From Streptomonospora wellingtoniae (GTDB lineage Bacteria; Actinomycetota; Actinomycetes; Streptosporangiales; Streptosporangiaceae), in the NCBI RefSeq assembly GCF_031845375.1, contig NZ_JAVREK010000022.1:55242-119241 (forward strand): DNA of 64,000 nucleotides. The letters run 5' to 3'. Numbering within the stretch: position 1 is the stretch's first letter; each line of letters starts with the position of its first letter. A model generated the notes under the pieces. The model was not told the origin of the DNA. It was given only the letters and a program-made list of their open reading frames with translations, and did no database searches. Both the position numbers and the translations under genes were made by a program. Below, piece by piece: positions 17,720-25,836 of the stretch.

Positions 17720-19171
17720 GTGGACGATCAGGTGGACAAGGCGCAGCTCCTCGTGGCTTCCAACAGGGGACCGGTGTCCTTCTCGATCGGCGAAGACGGC
17801 TCCCTCGACTACCGGCGCGGCGGGGGCGGCCTGGTGTCAGGGCTGAGTTCGGTCGCCGAGACGACCGACACCCTGTGGGTGTGCGCGGCCCTGACGGAGG
17901 CCGACCGCACGGCCGCGGCCCGGGCCCCCGAAGGGCGGCTCGACCTGGCCGGTTTCGACCTCGGCAGCATGCGCGTGCGGATGCTCGACATCCCGCCGGA
18001 CACCTTCACCGACGCCTACACCCGCGTGGCCAACTCGACGCTGTGGTTCGTGCACCACATGCTCTACGACACCCCCAACAAGCCGCGCTTCGACGCCGCG
18101 TTCCGCACCCAGTGGGAGGGCTTCCGCTCCTACAACGCCGCCTTCGCCGAGGCGCTGCTGACCGGCTCGGCCGACAACGCGCGCGTGGCCGTGCAGGACT
18201 ACCACCTGGCCCTGGTGCCCCGTATGCTCCGCCAGCGCCGCCCCGACCTGCGCATCGCCCACTTCTCGCACACCCCGTGGGCGCCCCCGGAGTACTTCGG
18301 AATGCTGCCCGGCGAGGTCGGCCGCGAGCTTCTGGAGGGCATGCTCGGCGCCGACCACCTCGGCTTCCTCAGCCGCCGCTGGGCCGACGCGTTCCTGCGC
18401 TGCTGCGAGACGTTCCTACGGGTCGACGTCGACTGGAGCCGGCGCACCGTGGAGTTCGGCGGGCGTGTGGTCCACGTCGGCGTGCACGCGCTGGGCGCCG
18501 ACGCCGACAGCCTGCGCCGGCGGGCGGCGGCGGCCGACGTCGAGGAGTGGCGGACGGCGCTGCGCGAGCGGGTCGGCGACACCAGGCTCATCGTTCGGGT
18601 CGACCGCACCGAGCTGTCCAAGAACATCGTTCGCGGCATGGAGGCCTACCGCGAACTGCTGCGCGAGCACCCCGAATGGCAGGGCCGGGTCACGCACCTG
18701 GCTTTCGCCTACCCCAGCCGCGGAGACGTCCCGGAGTACCGCGAGTACACCGAGCAGGTGCAGCGGGTGGCCAAGGAGATCAACCAGGAGTTCGCCACGG
18801 CCGACTGGAGCCCGCTGATCATGGAGGTCACCGACGACTTCCCACGCTCGCTGGCCGCCTACCGCATGGCCGACGTGCTGCTGATCAACCCGATCCGAGA
18901 CGGGATGAACCTGGTGGCCAAGGAGGCTCCGGCGCTCTCCGACGACGGGTGCGCCCTGGTGCTCTCCACCGAAGCCGGTGCGGCCGACGAGCTCGGCACC
19001 GACTCGATCCTGGTCAACCCCTACGACGTCACCCAGACCGCGGCTGCGCTGCGCAAGGCGCTGGAGATGCCCGAGGACGAGCGCCGCGAGCGCTGCGAAC
19101 GCCTGGTCGAGAGCGCTACCGCGCTGCCGCCCAAGCGCTGGTTCGCGGAACAGCTGAGCGCACTGAAGTAG
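17720..19171 (+). CDS. otsA: Alpha,alpha-trehalose-phosphate synthase
   Basis: A 483-aa GT20 glycosyltransferase that joins UDP- or GDP-glucose to glucose-6-phosphate, giving trehalose-6-phosphate. Visible signatures are VASNRGPVSF and RRGGGGLVSGL (N-terminal loop), VQDYHLALVPRML, FSHTPWAPPEYF, RVDRTELSKNI (acceptor/phosphate site) and LINPIRDGMNLVAKE (donor site). Length and order are normal for the family. The GTG at 17720 follows GGTGAG; a second in-frame GTG at 17732 is possible. otsB lies 3 kb downstream with other genes between, so the trehalose pair is split. Confidence 0.93.
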   Translation: MDDQVDKAQLLVASNRGPVSFSIGEDGSLDYRRGGGGLVSGLSSVAETTDTLWVCAALTEADRTAAARAPEGRLDLAGFDLGSMRVRMLDIPPDTFTDAYTRVANSTLWFVHHMLYDTPNKPRFDAAFRTQWEGFRSYNAAFAEALLTGSADNARVAVQDYHLALVPRMLRQRRPDLRIAHFSHTPWAPPEYFGMLPGEVGRELLEGMLGADHLGFLSRRWADAFLRCCETFLRVDVDWSRRTVEFGGRVVHVGVHALGADADSLRRRAAAADVEEWRTALRERVGDTRLIVRVDRTELSKNIVRGMEAYRELLREHPEWQGRVTHLAFAYPSRGDVPEYREYTEQVQRVAKEINQEFATADWSPLIMEVTDDFPRSLAAYRMADVLLINPIRDGMNLVAKEAPALSDDGCALVLSTEAGAADELGTDSILVNPYDVTQTAAALRKALEMPEDERRERCERLVESATALPPKRWFAEQLSALK

Positions 19172-19196
19172 CGGCATCGTCCGGGCTATCACCGTT

Positions 19197-19251
19197 GATC
19201 TTGTAGCCATCGTCACTGGAAATCGTTTTTCATCACGATGGCTACAAGATC
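19197..19251 (-). repeat. 55-bp nested palindrome, copy 3 (reverse, compensated stem)
   Basis: Arms GATCTTGTAGCCATCGT and ACGATGGCTACAAGATC. Relative to the other copies, one base of each arm has changed together (GCTATC to GCCATC, GATAGC to GATGGC), keeping perfect 17-bp pairing. The centre is the reverse complement of copies 1, 2 and 4, with one extra change (TTTTT). It lies between the convergent stops of otsA (19171) and the GrpB gene (19320). Confidence 0.95.
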
Positions 19252-19319
19252 AACGAAGCTCGGGGGAGCCGGAAGCCGGAAGCGACGGCCGGGGCGCGGG
19301 CCGCCGGCGCCCGCTCCCG

Positions 19320-19973
19320 TCACTCGGCGCGCGCGGCCGCCGACTCGCGGGCGCGCCCGATGATCTCCTCGACCAAGGCGGCCTTGGCGTCGGTGTAGTC
19401 GTCCAGGCGGCCCCAGGTGCGCTGAGCCAGCTCGCGCTTGGTGCGGTCGTAGCGCTCCCGGTCTCCGGCGTCGGCGCGCAGGCGGTCGCGGAACAGCCGC
19501 AGCCGCTCGGCCTCGTCGGCGCCGGGCCCGTAGACGTGCACGTTGGTGTTCACGTCCGGGCCGCGCAGCACGCGGTGGCCGTCCGCTTCGGGCTCGCGGT
19601 GCCACAGCGCGTAGCCCGCGGCCTCCAGCGGAGGCAGGTAGGCGGCCTCGTCACCGGAGTCGGGCACGGTGAGCAGCACGTCGACGCAGGGCTTGGCGCT
19701 TAGGCCGGGGACCGCCGTGGATCCCACGTGCTCGACCTCCAGCGCGGCGGCGCCCAGCGCCTCGCGGATCCGGTCGGCTTCGCGCTGGAACAGGTAGGGC
19801 CACTTCGGGTCGGCCTCGACGACCACCACCCGGCCGTCGACGAAGTGCGGCGGCGGGGCGAGCGCTCCTGCGACCGCCTGCGCGCCTTCGCCTCCCCGCC
19901 GCGAGGGGAGGGGCGCAGGGACGTCGGGTGTGCGGGATCGGGGCGACCAGTCGATCGACTCGTTGGGGGACAT
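19320..19973 (-). CDS. GrpB-family (UPF0157) nucleotidyltransferase-like protein
   Basis: A 217-aa protein. The GrpB signature is complete: VEHVGSTAVPGLSAKPCVDV (about residues 80-100) includes the nucleotidyltransferase GST and D-x-D-like positions. It is followed by PDVNTNVHVYGPGADEAERL and RLRADAGDRERYDRTKREL near the C-terminus. Members resemble minimal nucleotidyltransferases or Dephospho-CoA-kinase-associated domains; the substrate is unknown. The first 45 residues are low-complexity and may be an over-long start. Confidence 0.85.
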   Translation of the reverse strand: MSPNESIDWSPRSRTPDVPAPLPSRRGGEGAQAVAGALAPPPHFVDGRVVVVEADPKWPYLFQREADRIREALGAAALEVEHVGSTAVPGLSAKPCVDVLLTVPDSGDEAAYLPPLEAAGYALWHREPEADGHRVLRGPDVNTNVHVYGPGADEAERLRLFRDRLRADAGDRERYDRTKRELAQRTWGRLDDYTDAKAALVEEIIGRARESAAARAE

Positions 19974-20154
19974 TCCGCCAGACTTCTATGCCCGCCGTCC
20001 TCCGTCAAGGCGCCAATTGGGGAAAACGCCTGTTCAGCGGCCACGTACAGCTTGCTCGCGGTCACTGAACGGCACGGCTCGCACGGACCGCGAGGGCACC
20101 GGACAACCGGAACCGGACCGGGCCCCGGAACCGCGCCGACCCGCGGCACGGGTT

Positions 20155-21459
20155 TCAGCGCCGCCGGCGCCCGCCGCGGCGGCGTCCCGCCGGAGCGCGC
20201 CGGCCGCCGGAGCGGGCCTCGGCGCCGGCCGGCTCGCGGTCGTCGCGCTCCTCCCGGTTTTCCCGGCCCTCGGCGCCGCCGCGCCCGCGCTCGCGCCCGG
20301 ACCGGCGGGACGGCAGGTCGTAGGGGTTGGCACCGGCGCGCCGGAACAGCAGCACGACCACGAGGCCCGCGAGCACTGCCAGAAGCACGCCCGCGGTCCA
20401 CAGCGCCCAGACCGGCGGCCCGGGTGCCTCCTCACGGGGCTGGTCGGCCAGGCTCTCGTCGAACAGCGGCTGGCCCTCGGCGGAGGAGGCGGCCCGCTCC
20501 ATGGCGGCGGGGGCGTCGAGCACGCCCGCGCCGTAGCCGGGGGCCTGCGCGCCCGCAGCGCCCTCCCGGGTTCCCGCGGTGAGCGCGTCGGCGACCTCGG
20601 CGGGCCGCAACTGCGGGTGCTCGGCGCGCACCAGCACAGCGGCACCGGCGACGAACGCGGCGGCCGCCGCGGTGCCGCCGACGGTGGTGTAACCGCCGCC
20701 CGCTTCCGGGGCGCGGATCCCGGTACCCGGGGCGACCAGGTCGACGCCGGACGCGGGCGAGTCGGCGGTGAGCGCGAGGTCCTCGCCTACGGCGCCGACG
20801 GCCGTGGCGCCCTCGTAGGCGCCGGGGTAGGCGGAGCCGCCCTTGCCGGCGGGGGCGACGACGAGGGCGCCGCTGCGGTTCGCGTAGCCGAGGGCGGCGG
20901 CCACCGCCTCGTCCGGTTCGGCGCTCGCGGCCCCCGCCGACAGCAGGAGCACCTGGGCCCCCTCGTCGACGGCGTAGCGGATGCCCTCGTTGAGCGCGTC
21001 GGGTGCGGCCTCGCCGCCGTCGGCCACGCGCACGGACAGCAGGTCCGCGCCGGGTGCCACGCCGACGACGCCGCCGGTGTACTCCCGGCCGTGGCCGCGT
21101 CCGGCGATGATCCCGGCGAGGGGCGTCGCGCCGCCTGCCGATCCCGAGCCGGCGGCAAAGGCGTCTCCCTCGGTGAAGCCGTCGCCGAGGTCGGGGTGGG
21201 AAGCGTCGACTCCGCCGCCCAGCAGGGCGACGAGCACGCCGCCGCCGTCGTTGCGGTCGGCCGCCTCAGCGGCGCCGACGGCGTCCATGCCCCACTGCTC
21301 GGGCCGCAACTCCCCGCCGCCACCGCTGTCGGCGGCCGCGGCCGCGGCGGCCGGAGGCGCTTGCGGAACCAGCAGCGCGACCGCGCACGCGGCCGCCCCG
21401 GCCATGCGCGCCGCGGCGCGCTTGCGGCCGATCACAGATACGCCGGCAACGCCCAACAC
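20155..21459 (-). CDS. Mycosin-like subtilase without catalytic residues (pseudoprotease)
   Basis: A 434-aa protein built like the T7SS mycosin MycP: signal peptide (about 1-42), subtilase domain (about 50-320), a membrane helix (WALWTAGVLLAVLAGLVVVL, about 355) and an Arg/Gly-rich tail of about 60 residues. By motif alignment every catalytic position is changed. The Asp of VAVxDTGV is G81 (VALLGGGVDASHPDL), the His of HGTxVAGIIAG is G110 (GATPLAGIIAG), the oxyanion Asn of AAGN is K206 (APAGKGG), and the Ser of GTSxAA is A264 (GGTAAAAAFVAG). The fold-forming motifs around them are kept, so this looks like a conserved inactive protein, not a decaying gene. GTG start with GGGAG. T7SS effectors and core lie 4-35 kb away. 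Confidence 0.82.
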   Translation of the reverse strand: MLGVAGVSVIGRKRAAARMAGAAACAVALLVPQAPPAAAAAAADSGGGGELRPEQWGMDAVGAAEAADRNDGGGVLVALLGGGVDASHPDLGDGFTEGDAFAAGSGSAGGATPLAGIIAGRGHGREYTGGVVGVAPGADLLSVRVADGGEAAPDALNEGIRYAVDEGAQVLLLSAGAASAEPDEAVAAALGYANRSGALVVAPAGKGGSAYPGAYEGATAVGAVGEDLALTADSPASGVDLVAPGTGIRAPEAGGGYTTVGGTAAAAAFVAGAAVLVRAEHPQLRPAEVADALTAGTREGAAGAQAPGYGAGVLDAPAAMERAASSAEGQPLFDESLADQPREEAPGPPVWALWTAGVLLAVLAGLVVVLLFRRAGANPYDLPSRRSGRERGRGGAEGRENREERDDREPAGAEARSGGRRAPAGRRRGGRRRR

Positions 21460-21703
21460 TCAACTCCCAGCCCCGACTCCCGTGGCCCGTCCTCGGCGGG
21501 TGTCCGCGACATTGTTCCACGTACGCGCAGATGGGATGGCTCGCCTCCCGTGCGGGCCGGAGCCCGCCACGGCGCGCCCGACCGCGGAGGGCTCCGAGGA
21601 CAGGGAACACTTACCCCGCGGCCCCATCCTGATTGTTCGCCTCCTCACCTTCCACGGGGAGTCGCTACCATGAGTCGCGCCAATCCGGACGAGGAGGCGC
21701 CCA

Positions 21704-22039
21704 ATGTCAGATCCAGGGCTATTCGATCAGCAACCCGCCACCCAGACCGGCGGCGCGGAGAGACCCGCGGCTTCTTTCGGCGAGGAGCGCGAGCTCGACG
21801 AGAGGGAACAGCGCATCCTGGCCTTCGAGCGCCAGTGGTGGAAGCTGGAGGGCTCCAAGGAACAGGCCATCCGCGAGGAGTTCGGGTTCTCTCCCACGCG
21901 CTACTACCAGCTCCTCAACGGGCTGGTCGACCGCCCCGAGGCCCTCGCCTTCGACCCTATGACCGTCAAGCGGCTCCGCCGGCTGCGGGCCAACCGCCGC
22001 CGCCAGCGCACGGCCCGCCAACTGGGCATCCAGCTCTAG
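21704..22039 (+). CDS. DUF3263 protein
   Basis: A 111-aa protein with the actinobacterial DUF3263 domain at about 30-100 (ERELDEREQRILAFERQWWK, then EFGFSPTRYYQLLNGLVDRP). This is an HTH-like helical bundle with a basic C-terminus (VKRLRRLRANRRRQRTARQL) that suggests nucleic-acid binding. Function is not established. It is transcribed just ahead of otsB (150 bp). Confidence 0.85.
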   Translation: MSDPGLFDQQPATQTGGAERPAASFGEERELDEREQRILAFERQWWKLEGSKEQAIREEFGFSPTRYYQLLNGLVDRPEALAFDPMTVKRLRRLRANRRRQRTARQLGIQL

Positions 22040-22189
22040 CGACGCACCTTCAGCGACGCACGGCGACGCACGACGACCGCCGAGCAATCCGAGGGCATAC
22101 TCCTGCTGAGGGGCGTGTCAGGGCGCGACCCGCACGACACCGCCCACTCCCTTCGCCCGCAACCCCGAACGGGAACGAGACGACCGCTC

Positions 22190-23014
22190 ATGCCTCTGCC
22201 CACACCCGATTCCGAGCAGGGTGCGGCCGCGCTGGACCGGATCGTCCAGCGCCCCGCCGAAGCCGTACTGTCGTTCGACTTCGACGGCACGCTGGCACCG
22301 ATCGTCTCCGATCCCGCCGACGCACGCGCCTATCCGGGCGTCACCGCCGAACTCTCCCGCCTAGCGCCGCTGGTCGGCCGCCTGGTGATCATCACCGGGC
22401 GGCCGGCCGCGGTGGCGGTGGAGTACGGCGGGCTCGCTGACGTCGACGGAATCCTGGTCCTGGGCCACTACGGCCTGGAGCGCTGGGAGGACGGCCGCGT
22501 CACCGCACCCGAGCCGCCCGCCGGTGTCGGCCTGGTCCGCGAGGAACTGCCCGAGCTGCTCCGCAAGACCGGGGCCCACGAGGGCACCGCGATCGAGGAC
22601 AAGGGCCGTTCGCTGGCGGTGCACACCCGCCGGACCGCCGACCCCGACGCGGCCCTGGAGACTCTGCGCATCCCGCTGGCCGCGCTGGCCCAGCGCGCCG
22701 GGCTCACCGTCGAACCCGGCCGCCGCGTGATCGAGCTGCGGCCCGCCGGCATGGACAAGGGCACCGCACTGGCCGGCGTCGCGGCCGGCGCCGGCGACGG
22801 CGCAGCCGTGCTCTACGTCGGCGACGACCTCGGCGACCTGGCCGCGTTCGAGACCGTTGAGCGCCTGCGCGAGAAGGGTCAGCCGGGCATCACCGTGTGC
22901 AGCGGCTCCGACGAGGTCGCCGAGCTGGCCGCACGGGCCGACCTGGTCGTCGACGGGCCACCGGGCGTCGCCGACCTGCTCGCCGCGCTGCGCGAGGCGA
23001 TCGACGGCCGGTAG
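22190..23014 (+). CDS. otsB: Trehalose-6-phosphate phosphatase
   Basis: A 274-aa HAD-superfamily phosphatase releasing trehalose from trehalose-6-phosphate. HAD motif I is SFDFDGTLAPIV (DxDGT, nucleophile Asp), motif II is IITGRP, motif III is in MDKGTALAGV (Lys), and motif IV is YVGDDLGDLAAFE. The small trehalose cap domain lies between II and III (GHYGLERWEDGRV onward). The ATG at 22190 was chosen as closest to conserved sequence. A GTG at 22115 with GAGGGG before it would add 25 residues and cannot be excluded. It works with OtsA at 17720. Confidence 0.88.
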   Translation: MPLPTPDSEQGAAALDRIVQRPAEAVLSFDFDGTLAPIVSDPADARAYPGVTAELSRLAPLVGRLVIITGRPAAVAVEYGGLADVDGILVLGHYGLERWEDGRVTAPEPPAGVGLVREELPELLRKTGAHEGTAIEDKGRSLAVHTRRTADPDAALETLRIPLAALAQRAGLTVEPGRRVIELRPAGMDKGTALAGVAAGAGDGAAVLYVGDDLGDLAAFETVERLREKGQPGITVCSGSDEVAELAARADLVVDGPPGVADLLAALREAIDGR

Positions 23015-23067
23015 CCGCAGCCCGGCCGCCCGCGCCGCGGCCCGCCTCACAGGTACCGAACCCCGTT

Positions 23068-23122
23068 GATCTTGTAGCTATCGTGAAGGAAAACGATTTC
23101 CAGTGACGATAGCTACAAGATC
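23068..23122 (+). repeat. 55-bp nested palindrome, copy 4 (forward)
   Basis: Identical to copy 2 over 55 bp. It lies between the convergent stops of otsB (23014) and the NTF2-like gene (23128); the latter stop codon is only 5 bp outside the palindrome. Confidence 0.95.
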
Positions 23123-23127
23123 GCCGG

Positions 23128-23583
23128 TCATGCGGGCGGCGGGATCGGGGTCTGCTGGTAAAGGGCGAGCCGCCAGGCCCCGTCGCGGCGGGTGTAGCAG
23201 CTGGCCATCAGCGCGGTGAACGCGGACTCGGCCCCGTCGCGGTAGGCGCGGGCCCGATAGATCAGCGCTGCACTGTCGGGGCCGAGGACGACGAGGCGCT
23301 CGTCGGTGATCGCGTAGCCGGACCACGGGGGCGCGTGCTTGAGCGAAGCGACGACGGTCGGGCGGTCGAACGCCTCGCCGTGGGCAAGGACCATCACACC
23401 GTCCTCGGTCATCAGCGCGCCGTAGAAGTCGGAGCCGGTTCCGTCGCACAGGGAGCGCCAGCCCTGGTGCTCCAGGTCCAGGAGTTCGGCTTTCAGGGCG
23501 TCGGGGTCGCGGGGCGGGTTCGGGCCGGGGGGCGGGCTCGCGGACCCGTGTTCGTCGTTCGCGGCATCGTGCCCGGACATCAT
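23128..23583 (-). CDS. NTF2-like / DUF4440 protein
   Basis: A 151-aa protein. After a Pro-rich N-terminal tail (about 1-30) comes an NTF2-like alpha+beta cone: helix ALKAELLDLEHQGWRSLCDG, GSDFYGALMTEDGVMVL, then DRPTVVASLKHAPPWSGYAI and the strand-rich C-terminus ending RLALYQQTPIPPPA. This matches DUF4440/SnoaL-like stress or enzyme-like proteins; the ligand is unknown. Of two tandem ATGs, the first (23583) has GGAGG with 5-nt spacing. Confidence 0.75.
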   Translation of the reverse strand: MMSGHDAANDEHGSASPPPGPNPPRDPDALKAELLDLEHQGWRSLCDGTGSDFYGALMTEDGVMVLAHGEAFDRPTVVASLKHAPPWSGYAITDERLVVLGPDSAALIYRARAYRDGAESAFTALMASCYTRRDGAWRLALYQQTPIPPPA

Positions 23584-23756
23584 GGCTGCCTCCAAGGTTC
23601 GGAGCGGGCAGTGTCGGCTGGAAACTGCGTCGACCATGCCCCTGCGGTCATTCTCGCCGCTGACTGCACTCAGGTGACACGTCCGGCGTTCACGGTGGCG
23701 ATTCGCTGCTGCACTCGGCCGGGTGCGAGGGGCTCTGACCCTTGCCCGGATCGTGT

Positions 23757-25202
23757 TCAGGCCCGGGCGGTGGCGGTCTCGCCGGGCCGCAGATGAGCCA
23801 TCAGCTCGTCCAGACGTTCGCGGTCCTCGGGTACGGTGCCGTCGCCGAGCGGGTACCAGAGCGCGGGTGCGAACCGCGGGCCGAGCTCAATCGGCTCCAC
23901 CGGGGCCGATCGGGCGTGCGGCAGGCCGATCGTGCGCACGGTGTCGGGGCCGAGCCCCAGACCCACCGGTAGGCACGGGCCGCCGTCATGCGGCGCGCGT
24001 GTGAGGTCGCCGAGGCCGCGTCGGCGCTGCACGCGCACCGCCTTCAGCTCGCCCTCGACGGCCAGCTCCTCGACCAGGCCGGTCACCGCATCCAGGTCCG
24101 GGAGGACGCCCGGCGGGTGCGCGACGGCGAGCGTGATCGACTCCTTCACACCCTCGTCGACCCGGCTGACGCTCAACGTGCCGGAGATCGGGCGCGCGGC
24201 ATCGGGCGGGCCGAGGACCACGAACCGCGAGTTGTCAGGGGCGCGCCGCCGCGCGAGGGCCGTGACGTCGTCGCGGTTCCACACCATGGGGGCGGGCTCG
24301 GCGGTGCCCCACAGGGCGGGGGCCGATCCCGCGCAGGTCCGGGTGAGGAGTTCGACCTCAGCGCCAAGGCGGAGGTCGTGGTCGGCGGCGTGCAGCACGT
24401 CGAGGTCGACCAGCAGATGCTCGGCCGGATGGTCCGCAGCGTCCTGGCCGGCCTCCGCGCCGTCGCCGAGGTAGTGCGGGTGGGGCGCGAGGTCGGCGGG
24501 CTTCGACGCGTCGACGATGAAGCCGGCCTTCTCGTGCCAGGTCAGCGGGAGACCGACGTGCCCGTCGTAGTAGTCGCCCTCGTGCGCCCGTACGACCCAC
24601 CGGGCCATCGGGTTCTCCAGGAGCGCGGCCAGCTCGTTGGTGAGGCGGGTCTGGGCAGGTGTGAGGAGCTGGAAGCCGCGGCCGGCGCGACCGTGCGCGG
24701 CGACGGCGTCGGCCAGCCAGGTGGACAGCGGGACGACCGGGCGGTCCTGGACGGCGATCGCGACGCGGTCGGTGGCGCGCGTGACGGCGGGGTGGTCGGT
24801 GGTCCCGGTCAGCAGCGGTTCGTCACGGTCGAGCCGAGGTTCGGCCTGCCAGACGCGGCCCCCGAACTCGGCGGCGAGCGAGTCGGCGAACCGCCGCACC
24901 ATCCCGGCGGTATCGGGCACACCGGCCTCGGTCTCGGCGCCGCGCGCCTCGACCCACCAGGGTTGGGCGGGCAGGGAGTCACCGACACCCGAGCCGAGCA
25001 GCCGCTCGGCCTCATGCGATGTAGCCAACCGCTGCCCGGCCTGCGCGGCGGCGACCGGCCGTCCGGAGTCGTCCCGCAGCTCGACGACGGCGCCGTCCGC
25101 CACCGTGCGCACGCGGAGCGCCCGCCCGGCCTGCACAAGCGCACGCGTCATCCCGCGCATAGTCGGCCGCCGGTCCAGCAGGGCGACCACGTCGTGTGTC
25201 AT
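23757..25202 (-). CDS. Fused DUF6177-type T7SS-associated protein
   Basis: A 481-aa protein whose two halves match two separate adjacent genes in the T7SS core. Residues about 1-125 (MTHDVVALLDRRPTM, VELRDDSGRP, WWVEARG, FADSLAAEFGGRVWQ) correspond to the 138-aa product at 38953-39369. Residues about 130-480 (AVQDRPVVPLSTWLADAV, NPMARWVVRAHEG, ALWYPLGDGTVPE) correspond to the 341-aa product at 39372-40397. No catalytic motif is seen. The family occurs with EccC and WXG effectors in Nocardiopsaceae-type T7SS loci, so a role in effector export is likely (inference). It is last in the effector operon 28924-23757. Confidence 0.8.
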   Translation of the reverse strand: MTHDVVALLDRRPTMRGMTRALVQAGRALRVRTVADGAVVELRDDSGRPVAAAQAGQRLATSHEAERLLGSGVGDSLPAQPWWVEARGAETEAGVPDTAGMVRRFADSLAAEFGGRVWQAEPRLDRDEPLLTGTTDHPAVTRATDRVAIAVQDRPVVPLSTWLADAVAAHGRAGRGFQLLTPAQTRLTNELAALLENPMARWVVRAHEGDYYDGHVGLPLTWHEKAGFIVDASKPADLAPHPHYLGDGAEAGQDAADHPAEHLLVDLDVLHAADHDLRLGAEVELLTRTCAGSAPALWGTAEPAPMVWNRDDVTALARRRAPDNSRFVVLGPPDAARPISGTLSVSRVDEGVKESITLAVAHPPGVLPDLDAVTGLVEELAVEGELKAVRVQRRRGLGDLTRAPHDGGPCLPVGLGLGPDTVRTIGLPHARSAPVEPIELGPRFAPALWYPLGDGTVPEDRERLDELMAHLRPGETATARA

Positions 25203-25323
25203 GGCGAGCCTCTTTCTGAGCCGGCGATCGGAGAGAGCCGGGACGAGCGTTCGTCGGACGCCGCCGACATCGATTCCACCGGAAGCTCCGTGAAGTCAAC
25301 CGCCATAACCTGACCACGAAAAC

Positions 25324-25836
25324 TCAGAGAGTTTCCCCCCGATCGATCGCAGCCAAGGTTTCGGCATCGAGGGGGACAATTGGGTCGGCCGCACGAAAAT
25401 CCCGCGGTCGACCCTTTTTTATACCCGAAGTACCGACCTCGAAGTACCCCTGAGATATCTTAAACCCATGCCCTCGTTCATACATGAGCAAAAGTGGATC
25501 GTAGGGACAGGGAAGATTCGCGGTTACTTGCCCAGCAGACCTCAGTGCCTCGAAGTGCAGAGCGTTCAAACACGTCTCCTCCACCACCGGCGGCTCATAT
25601 ACCGGAATCGCGTCTTTGATTTTGGCGACCAACTCGGGCGCAGCCCGCACACCCGGATTCACCATTGCGGCAGCATCCCCCGCGGGCCAGTCAAGGTCCG
25701 AATAGGCGCCAACCCAAAAAGAGAACCGCCGGAGATACTCATGCAGAAGACTGAGTTGGGATTTTTGCCTGCTTTTCTCTTCAGGGAAATTGAACGTCGC
25801 GATACGCTCGGCGAGCAGGGCGACAGAGTCGTTCAT
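25324..25836 (-). CDS. Probable immunity protein for the adjacent T7SS toxin
   Basis: A 170-aa, mildly acidic protein of no recognised family (segments LHEYLRRFSFWVGAYSDLDW, PVVEETCLNALHFEALR and LLLMYERGHGFKISQGYFEV). Its ATG overlaps the stop of the 887-aa effector (ATGA, 25833-25836), the tight coupling seen for toxin/immunity pairs. Its DNA is distinctly AT-richer than the surroundings, as is the toxin C-terminal coding region, suggesting joint acquisition. There is no signal peptide or membrane helix, so it would protect in the cytoplasm. The role is inferred from context. Confidence 0.65.
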   Translation of the reverse strand: MNDSVALLAERIATFNFPEEKSRQKSQLSLLHEYLRRFSFWVGAYSDLDWPAGDAAAMVNPGVRAAPELVAKIKDAIPVYEPPVVEETCLNALHFEALRSAGQVTANLPCPYDPLLLMYERGHGFKISQGYFEVGTSGIKKGRPRDFRAADPIVPLDAETLAAIDRGETL

